Shown one piece after another: positions 21,230-27,027 of a stretch of DNA of 27,027 nt. The stretch covers positions 1 through 27,027 of the forward strand of contig CAZBJW010000027.1 of assembly GCA_964492135.1 (NCBI GenBank). The letters are read 5' to 3'. The stretch comes from CAYGAW01 sp964492135. GTDB lineage: Bacteria > Chloroflexota > Anaerolineae > UBA7937 > B3-Chlor. Each line of letters opens with the position of its first letter. Positions within the stretch are counted from its first letter, which is position 1. Below the pieces are notes generated by a model that did no database searches, was not told the origin of the DNA, and was given only the letters and a program-made list of their open reading frames with translations. The position numbers and the translations under genes are program-made.

Positions 21230-22392
21230 ACGGCCCTCCTCCTCTTGCTTCGATCTTTGGCTGAAGTGGCATAGAGGGCTCCTTTCCGAGCCAGAGCCCT
21301 TTCCACCAAGGTCTCCACCAGCCGCCTCTCCGCACCAGAGATGACAGCTTGTTCGTGGGCCTCCTGGAGGGCGGGCGGATAAGGAGGATAGACCATGCTC
21401 CGACGACACTGATCGAAGAGGATGGCCTGGATTAGACCCAGCATCTCAGAATCACCCATCACCCACTGGGGAGCCTCTATGCGCGCCACCTCGCCTCCTA
21501 CCTCCATGTAGAAGAACTGAATGCGGTGAACCCCGTACCGGTCCAAGATGGCTGAGGTGCTGTCGAAGATATCAGAGCGCTCCCCGGCCCTCAAGAAGCC
21601 GAGTAGCTGCCGGTCCAGAATCCACACCAAAGCCCTACACATATCCATTACCTGCGAAGAGGAACAGTTGGAGCAGTCTATGGCTTCCTGCCTGCATAGC
21701 CAAGCCCTGAGGGAGTTGACCACATCTCGTGCCCCGGGGTAGCTGATGTAGCTCGCCACGGGTATTCGCAAAGCGCGGAACTGGTCCAGGCATCGCAGGA
21801 ACTCCCCCAGAAGCTGTCCTTGCACCCGAGCGTCCTCGTTCTGCAGCCCCCATAAGATGAAGGACCCATCGCCGAGAGCTACGATGGGCGATTCAACTTG
21901 CTTGGCCGCTTGCCATAACGCCTGCAATTCCGCCACACTCATCTTGGCACTCAGGCGCACCCCCTCCACCGGAAAGGCCCCTCCCAGGGGATCAAGGCAC
22001 AGGTCTTCGCTTCGGAAACAGAACCGGGTGGCGTAATCGAGGCGAGCCTTCGGCCTGTCCCCATAAGTGAGAACGGCGTGCCCAGTGTTGATGACGTAGT
22101 ACCTGACCGGACTGTGTCTGTCTGGCGGCACAGAAGAGCCGTCGGCGGCCACAACCGTGTAGCTCACAGGGCAGTCAGGTGGAGCGAAGATGGCATCCAG
22201 AGTTCGCAGAGGTACGGCCACCAGCCAGGGCACCCGCACAGTCCGATCTAGCAGCTTTTCCCTCAACTGGTGTGGATCGGCGTCGTGCAGCAGCCGGCGC
22301 GCTCGCGCCACTCCCTGGTTCCGCTCATTGGCGAGAGCCAGGTCCGTCATCTCCTCGAGGGCTCCGTCAAGCGAGGTCAGTTTAAGAGGCAT
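21226..22392 (-). CDS. nurA: NurA-domain nuclease
   Basis: A 388-residue protein with the NurA nuclease fold, a metal-dependent nuclease that works through the HerA ring in DNA end processing. The two metal-binding aspartates are seen: Asp84 in TVVAADGSSV and Asp175 in VALGDGSFI. The C-terminal signature with the family's proline/histidine pattern is present as VYPPYPPALQEAHEQAVIS. Between them the all-helical insert and CxxC-like Cys cluster (DCSNCSSSQ, about residue 240) are less typical, and the Cys pair could bind a metal. The gene begins 9 nt after the selB stop and overlaps the next gene by 4 nt. No obvious ribosome binding site precedes its ATG, so translation may be coupled to selB. 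It is larger than archaeal NurA. Confidence 0.9.
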   Translation of the reverse strand: MPLKLTSLDGALEEMTDLALANERNQGVARARRLLHDADPHQLREKLLDRTVRVPWLVAVPLRTLDAIFAPPDCPVSYTVVAADGSSVPPDRHSPVRYYVINTGHAVLTYGDRPKARLDYATRFCFRSEDLCLDPLGGAFPVEGVRLSAKMSVAELQALWQAAKQVESPIVALGDGSFILWGLQNEDARVQGQLLGEFLRCLDQFRALRIPVASYISYPGARDVVNSLRAWLCRQEAIDCSNCSSSQVMDMCRALVWILDRQLLGFLRAGERSDIFDSTSAILDRYGVHRIQFFYMEVGGEVARIEAPQWVMGDSEMLGLIQAILFDQCRRSMVYPPYPPALQEAHEQAVISGAERRLVETLVERALARKGALYATSAKDRSKRRRAV

Positions 22393-22401
22393 GATCCGGC
22401 A

Positions 22402-24318
22402 TCAACGCAGAACCCTCTCGTCTCCCACACGCTTGGTGATGCGTTGCTCATCTAAGTGCTCCATCAGAGCGAGCGCGTACTTGCGGCTCGCTTGAAACAT
22501 GTCCCGCACTTGAGCCACTGTGATGCTGCCCTCGGCCTTGAGATGATCGACTACCCGCCCCACCATCTCTTCGTAGGTCTCCGCGAGGAAGACGACAGTA
22601 TCACTCACTCGGACAAGCCGTCCTTCCTCCAGCAGGGCGTTGAACACTTCCGACCCGATGACAGCCTCACACTCGGCCACTGAGGGCGTAGCGTAAGGAT
22701 TATGAGCGAATCTGGAAAGAAGGTTATCGACCTTCTGCTGCTGCTCCACACTGAATCTGACCTCATGTTCAGCCAGCTTCAATGTACCTTGATCCTCGAC
22801 CAGGCTACCCTGCGCAACGGCGCGAGCTACGACTCCACTGAAAGCCTGACTGGGCAGGTTCAGTCTACTCTTGAGTTCCTCCCGGGGCATGCCACGTCGA
22901 AGAGGATAACGGACATGGTATTCACTCAATAGACCATGAAGGCGATCCTCCAGGTCTTCCCACCCGGACCCCGACATCAGGTATAGATTCCCAACCAAAG
23001 CTTCCGCTGCGGAGATGTCATCTCCGCCGATGACTAGGATCTCCGACTGGCTCAGCAGCGCGTCCAGAGCCTCTCTCGCCGTGTCCTCTGCCAGTCCACT
23101 ATCCCTGAGCAACTCTCTTGCTGGTCGAGGTCGCATATCGTCCGCAGCTTGGAGCAAGATCTCCTCCGGCGTACCACGAGAGAGCGCCTCCAGTCGCTCT
23201 ATCACTGCCGGACGGAAACGGCGATGCCGCCGCTGTGGAGTGGGCTCCACTATGACCCCACCACCTATCGTCAGGCTAGGTGAAGGCTGCCGGATGATAA
23301 AATGGTCGCCTCGCTCCACTGCCAAGGGACGAGCGAGGCGAAATTGCACCCAACCCTCTCCGCCAGGCTGTATCACCTCGTCTCCCAGCAAGCGCGTGCG
23401 AGCCATGATCTCTGCTGAACCCACGTAGAACTCCACTTCCACATTGTGTCTGAGAGGCTTGGGAGCACTTCTTAGCAGGCGGAGCCGAGCATCGATCAGC
23501 CTAGTGGTCTTCAGCCAACCCGGTACTGCGAGCACATCCCCCCGCTGCAATTGATCACTGCTCACGCCCACCAAGTTCACAGCCACGCGCCCCCCTGGCT
23601 CAACTGAGTCCAGTTTTTGCTTGTGAGTCTGCAAGCCTCGGATGCGGGACCTCAGGCCAGACGGCAGTATCTCGACCTCGTGGCCGACCTCCAAGGCGCC
23701 ATCGATCAGCGTCCCTGTCACCACAGTGCCAAAGCCTGGCATGACGAAGACCCTGTCTATGGGCAGACGCGCCTTCCCCAGGTCCCGCTTGGGAGGCACC
23801 GCCTCAAGGAGCTCATCAAGCTTCTCCATCAGGGCTGCCAGGCCCTGCCCAGTCTGAGCTGATACTGGCACTATCTTCGCATCGGCCAGGGTGGTGTCTT
23901 TCAACAGTTCAGCAACGTCGTCGGCGACCAGTTCCAGCCACTCCTCATCCTCCAGCAAATCCACCTTGGTGAGTGCCACCAATCCATATTCCAGTTGCAG
24001 CAAGTCGAGGATGTCCAGATGTTCACGGGTCTGGGGCATCACTCCCTCGTCGGCTGCAACTACGAAGAGAGCGGCGTCGATGCCACCTATGCCGGCCAAC
24101 ATGTTCTTGATGAAGCTCTCATGACCCGGCACATCGACAATGCTGACCACCGCGCCGCTAGGCAGCGTCAACCAGGCAAAGCCCAAATCGATGGTCATCT
24201 CCCTTTCCTTCTCCTCTTTGAGTCGGTCAGGGTCAATACCCGTGAGAGCCCTCACCAAGGCAGACTTGCCGTGGTCTACATGTCCTGCCGTGCCAATCGT
24301 CCGAATCCGCTGCCCCAT
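22402..24318 (-). CDS. selB: Selenocysteine-specific elongation factor SelB
   Basis: A 638-residue translational GTPase that brings Sec-tRNA to UGA codons marked by SECIS elements. The GTPase domain has GTAGHVDHGKS at the N-terminus, DVPGHESFIKNML, and TKVD in the guanine-binding motif. Domains 2-3 follow (PIDRVFVMPGFGTVVTGTL; GWVQFRLARPLAVERGDHFI). The C-terminal third is the SelB winged-helix array that binds SECIS (FSVEQQQKVDNLL to the end). Length and order fit bacterial SelB. ATG at 24318 is chosen; a GTG six bases upstream directly follows the previous stop (TAG-GTG). No selA, selD, tRNA-Sec or recognisable selenoprotein gene occurs in the window, so use of selenocysteine is not shown here. 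It is the third gene of the PhoU-to-HerA operon. Confidence 0.95.
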   Translation of the reverse strand: MGQRIRTIGTAGHVDHGKSALVRALTGIDPDRLKEEKEREMTIDLGFAWLTLPSGAVVSIVDVPGHESFIKNMLAGIGGIDAALFVVAADEGVMPQTREHLDILDLLQLEYGLVALTKVDLLEDEEWLELVADDVAELLKDTTLADAKIVPVSAQTGQGLAALMEKLDELLEAVPPKRDLGKARLPIDRVFVMPGFGTVVTGTLIDGALEVGHEVEILPSGLRSRIRGLQTHKQKLDSVEPGGRVAVNLVGVSSDQLQRGDVLAVPGWLKTTRLIDARLRLLRSAPKPLRHNVEVEFYVGSAEIMARTRLLGDEVIQPGGEGWVQFRLARPLAVERGDHFIIRQPSPSLTIGGGVIVEPTPQRRHRRFRPAVIERLEALSRGTPEEILLQAADDMRPRPARELLRDSGLAEDTAREALDALLSQSEILVIGGDDISAAEALVGNLYLMSGSGWEDLEDRLHGLLSEYHVRYPLRRGMPREELKSRLNLPSQAFSGVVARAVAQGSLVEDQGTLKLAEHEVRFSVEQQQKVDNLLSRFAHNPYATPSVAECEAVIGSEVFNALLEEGRLVRVSDTVVFLAETYEEMVGRVVDHLKAEGSITVAQVRDMFQASRKYALALMEHLDEQRITKRVGDERVLR

Positions 24319-24324
24319 GGACAC

Positions 24325-25452
24325 CTACTTGCCAGGACGAACGAGACGCTTCTCCAGTTCCTTGATCGACTTGCCCAGTTCGCCAACCTCGCGGCGAAGG
24401 TGGGCAACATGCGATTCCCATAGCAGTGCTACATGAGCGTCGCGCTTCGCGTTTTCTTCACCGAGTTGCTCCCACCGTTCTTCGTCCCTGAGCCAGAGCA
24501 ACTCGTTCTCTTTCCGCCAATCCTCGAGTTGCTGTCGCTGCCGTTCCTCTGCCGTCCGCTCAATGTGCTGCAGGGCCTCTCGCTCGTGCTCAAACTGGAT
24601 GCTGATCTCGTCCAAGGAGCTCAGCATCCTCTCCGCGCTTCTGTACTGCTTCTCGCTCAGCGCCAGCTGTTCTCTAATCTTCGGGGTTTCATCGCGCCAC
24701 GTCCGCATCTCCTTCGCCCACTGGGCTATCTGCTTCTTCCGCCGATCGTCAACACTCCGCAGCTCGTCCAGGAATCGAGCCTGCTCTTCTCGCAGCCGTT
24801 CACCAGAGGCCTGCAGATCGGCCATCTGTTGTGGGCTCCGCTCCGTCCAACCTTCCAGAAACGTCAACCTCTCGGCGATTCGTTCCGACCTTGCCTTTGC
24901 ATCCTCCTGACCCTGCCGAAGCTGCGCGAGCCTTTCATCATTCCTACGCACGTGCTCGCCGATTGCCAGCAACCTCTCCTGCTGTCCCCTACCTTCCTTC
25001 AGAGCTTCATCTATCTGCAGCCTCAGGTCCGATGCTACTTTGTTCAACCGCTGAACCTCAGCCTTCTCGGTGTCGATCAGCTCTCGAACTCGCAGGGCCT
25101 CTTTGATCCTTTCCTCCAGTTTTGCCAGGGCCACGACGCGATCCTGCCTCTCTTGCCGTAGCACCTTTTCTTTCCGATCCATTTCCTTGCGAAGTCCTTC
25201 TTGCCACCGCCGCATCTCCAACAGAAGCTCATCCTTGAACTGCTGCAGCGATTGCTCGAACCGAGATATCCTAGCCGCCTCGGCAGTAGTCTGAACCAGG
25301 CTTTCCTCCAGCGTATCCATTTTCTCCGTACTGGCGGAGAACTGACCCTCGTGTTGGTCCAGCCTTTTCTCTACCTCGGCCAGAAGAGCCTTGTCCCGTC
25401 GGCGCTCCTCCTCCAGCCAGTTCAGCAACTCAGTGGCTTCCCTGGTATCCAT
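24325..25452 (-). CDS. Long coiled-coil protein of unknown function
   Basis: A 375-residue, highly charged protein predicted to be almost entirely alpha-helical coiled coil, very rich in Glu, Arg, Gln, Leu and Lys with heptad-like spacing (for example LLLEMRRWQEGLRKEMDRKE; LRLQIDEALKEGRGQQERL). No signal peptide, membrane segment, Walker motif or hook/hinge typical of SMC/Rad50 is seen. It starts with MDTREATELLNWLEEER and ends with LVRPGK. Its stop TAG abuts the first possible start of selB, and it lies 16 nt after phoU, with GGGAGG before its ATG. It is the only gene of the six with no family. A structural or tethering role is possible by shape alone. Confidence 0.85.
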   Translation of the reverse strand: MDTREATELLNWLEEERRRDKALLAEVEKRLDQHEGQFSASTEKMDTLEESLVQTTAEAARISRFEQSLQQFKDELLLEMRRWQEGLRKEMDRKEKVLRQERQDRVVALAKLEERIKEALRVRELIDTEKAEVQRLNKVASDLRLQIDEALKEGRGQQERLLAIGEHVRRNDERLAQLRQGQEDAKARSERIAERLTFLEGWTERSPQQMADLQASGERLREEQARFLDELRSVDDRRKKQIAQWAKEMRTWRDETPKIREQLALSEKQYRSAERMLSSLDEISIQFEHEREALQHIERTAEERQRQQLEDWRKENELLWLRDEERWEQLGEENAKRDAHVALLWESHVAHLRREVGELGKSIKELEKRLVRPGK

Positions 25453-25468
25453 CTCGTTCTCCGCCTCC

Positions 25469-26125
25469 CTAGACGTTGTGCTCTTCGACCTTACCTGTCA
25501 CCAGGAAGACGACGCGCTCACCGATGTTGATGGCACGGTCCGCGATACGTTCCAGATTGTGAGCAGCCCACAGGAGATAGGTCGCCCGAGTGATGGTGCG
25601 CGGGTCGTCCATCATGAAGATCAGCAGCTCCCTGAACACCTGGTCATAGAGCCGATCGACCTCATCGTCCTCATCACCAAGGCTTCTGGCCAGCTCAACG
25701 TCCCGCTTGACGAAAGCTTCCAACTCCCTCTCAAGCAGCCACCGCGCTTTCTGGGCCATGCGAGGAATGTCTATCAGCGGTTTGAGCGGTTCACGGGGGC
25801 CCATCATGACGCCGATCTGTCCGATGCCCTTTGCGTGGTCTGCCATTCTCTCCAACTCCGTGGCTATGTTGGCGATGGCAAAGATCACTCGAAGGTCGCC
25901 AGCCAGAGGCTGCTGTGTGGCAATGAGTACCAAACACCTCTCCTCAATGTCGTGCTGGACCTGGTTGATAGCATCATCATCCTTGATCACCTGTCGAGAA
26001 AGGTCGATGTCGCGGTCGGCCAGAGCCTCGACGCTGAGGTCAATCGCTCTGTCGACGCGCTGGCCCATCCCCAACAGCTCCTGTTCCAGCTCCTTGAGTT
26101 GTTCATCGAAAGCTTCGCGAGGCAT
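25469..26125 (-). CDS. phoU: PhoU-family phosphate regulator
   Basis: A 218-residue all-helical PhoU protein of usual length. Two three-helix repeats are clear: the first includes LLGMGQRVDRAIDLSVEAL, VIKDDDAINQVQHDIEERC and LRVIFAIANIATELERMADHAKG; the second includes LGDEDDEVDRLYDQVFREL and YLLWAAHNLERIADRAINIGE. The (E/D)xxxD metal-binding patterns are present in both. PhoU normally restrains the Pst phosphate transporter and PhoR signalling, but no pst or pho genes lie in the window; here it heads the operon with the coiled-coil protein, SelB, NurA and HerA. The ATG follows a G-rich site (GGGGGC) and the extended -10 promoter at 26161-26189. Confidence 0.95.
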   Translation of the reverse strand: MPREAFDEQLKELEQELLGMGQRVDRAIDLSVEALADRDIDLSRQVIKDDDAINQVQHDIEERCLVLIATQQPLAGDLRVIFAIANIATELERMADHAKGIGQIGVMMGPREPLKPLIDIPRMAQKARWLLERELEAFVKRDVELARSLGDEDDEVDRLYDQVFRELLIFMMDDPRTITRATYLLWAAHNLERIADRAINIGERVVFLVTGKVEEHNV

Positions 26126-26160
26126 GACAGGGGCCCCCTTTCATGGAGTAGCTTGCCGTT

Positions 26161-26189
26161 ATTATAGCATCGCTGCGTGGTCCCAGCAA
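26161..26189 (-). promoter_or_regulatory. Extended -10 promoter of the phoU-to-herA operon
   Basis: Minus strand: TTGCTG (26184-26189), 17 bp, TATAAT (26161-26166), with TGC directly before the -10. The transcript should start near 26154, about 30 nt before phoU. No other promoter-like site was seen inside the operon, so all six genes may depend on it. Confidence 0.85.
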
Positions 26190-26314
26190 TGGTCACGTAC
26201 GAGCCCTCACTGATCGTCAGCGCCTTGGAAGCCGAACCCCAGCGCGTGGTGAATACGGAGCGTACGTTGGTGGGCGATGCAAGGAAGAAAGCCGCAGCCG
26301 GGGTGCCGGAGAAC

Positions 26315-27027
26315 CTATGCCCTGAGGTCGAAGGTGACCTCGTCGGACACATCGTTCACAGTGCGGAACTGTGGGCCGCAGAGAGGGAATCGGCCCAAGC
26401 CCAGCGGTGGCAGGGGCATGAAGTGAGGGTCTTGGAGCTGGGCCTGTTCCTGGACTGTGTTGAAGGGGGTTTTCTTCAGGTTCAAGTTTGGTCTCTCCAG
26501 GTTGAAGTATGGCACGTAGGTGAATACTTTGCTGAGGAAATCTGGCCGGTTGAGCACATCCTCCGTTGGCAGAATTCATCTTGAATGCGGCCGTGGACGT
26601 TTTCGACTGAGCCATTCAACCGAGGGGTAGCTGGAAGGATAGTAGAGTGGCGAGGGCCGAAGATCTTGTCGGCCACGCGGGTGAAGAAGCTGTCCTTCTT
26701 GGCGGTGATAGAGCCGGAGAACTCAGAGCCGTTGTCAGTTTGAATAGAGATGTGGGAGAGATCAAGGGCATGTGTGCGGAAGTGATCCGGGCAGAGGGCG
26801 ATGAACCTGGCGGAGTTCAGCTCGGTGGTATGGACTTAGTGACCGGAACTACTGAGGCCACGGTGATAGACTGCGTCTACTTCACAATGCCCTGGTTGTT
26901 GTTCGTTCCCAGGGATGCGGTTCATAGGGATCTCTCGCGCTACTCCATGGGCTTGAGCAGGGCCTTTACGAGGCAGGCGGGGCTCATCTTGCCGCATACG
27001 ATTCAGGATACGTCTCACCGTGGAGAG
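26315..27027 (-). pseudogene. Broken DDE transposase (integrase-core, IS481/IS3-like)
   Basis: The C-terminal part of an insertion sequence transposase with an rve-type DDE core, running off the right edge. All three catalytic positions can be found: Asp in CEVDAVYHRG, Asp in IQTDNGSEF, and Glu in LNGSVENVHGRIQDEF. An in-frame TAA (26836-26838) replaces a residue, probably Tyr, in SGH*VHTTEL. A frameshift near 26560-26600 moves the frame to the one that continues with KVFTYVPYFNLERPNLNLKK, the conserved tail, which ends at 26315. With both lesions it cannot make active enzyme. No terminal inverted repeat or target duplication could be identified between it and the phoU promoter. Confidence 0.85.

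Overview
The window reads as a chromosomal segment of a moderately GC-rich bacterium, most likely a Chloroflexota (Anaerolineae-like) lineage. This is an inference from gene content: a bacterial HMG-CoA reductase next to an archaeal-type HMG-CoA synthase/thiolase/DUF35 trio, a MurF-Alr fusion, a bacterial HerA-NurA pair, a SelB, and an amino-acid permease fused to universal stress domains. Promoters look sigma70-like with 17-bp spacers, often with TGC directly before the -10 box. No rRNA, tRNA or CRISPR array was recognised.

Layout. 1-2836: the start of an oligopeptide-type ABC transporter binding lipoprotein (cut by the left edge, with its promoter) and a zinc-ribbon/TPR membrane protein, separated by long stretches without recognisable genes. 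2837-6555: an accessory, decaying zone, all on the minus strand. It holds a shortened G3E (CobW-like) GTPase with degenerate GTP motifs, a DinB-fold protein, a gene with two in-frame stops, an integron attC-like site, a lipoprotein, a doubtful small ORF, and short remnants resembling the 3' end of the DUF35 gene found nearby. 6556-10629: a four-gene minus-strand mevalonate-entry cluster in the order HMG-CoA reductase, HMG-CoA synthase, SCP2-type thiolase, DUF35 protein. It should take acetyl-CoA/acetoacetyl-CoA to mevalonate, but the thiolase lacks its nucleophilic cysteine and the reductase appears to start at AUC. 10936-12075: a divergent acyl-CoA dehydrogenase with a perfect-consensus promoter and Thr where the catalytic Glu is expected. 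12121-15649: a stand-alone OmpR/PhoB-type winged-helix protein with its own promoter and terminator, then a small membrane protein followed by the MurF-Alr fusion for cell wall precursors. 15729-18984: a plus-strand pair, methylthioadenosine phosphorylase and an APC permease with two C-terminal USP domains.

19007-26189: a tight six-gene minus-strand operon from one extended -10 promoter: PhoU, a long coiled-coil protein, SelB, NurA nuclease, a small HAS-barrel-like protein and HerA ATPase. Gaps run from -4 to about 18 nt. HerA and NurA form a known DNA-end-processing pair. The coiled-coil protein, SelB and PhoU upstream make this the most intriguing conserved-looking unit here. 26315-27027: a broken DDE transposase running off the right edge.

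The strongest points for follow-up are the catalytic-residue losses (thiolase Cys to Gly, acyl-CoA dehydrogenase Glu to Thr, MurF Lys to Glu), the AUC start with a near-perfect Shine-Dalgarno, the cassette-like decaying zone, and the PhoU-SelB-NurA-HerA operon.
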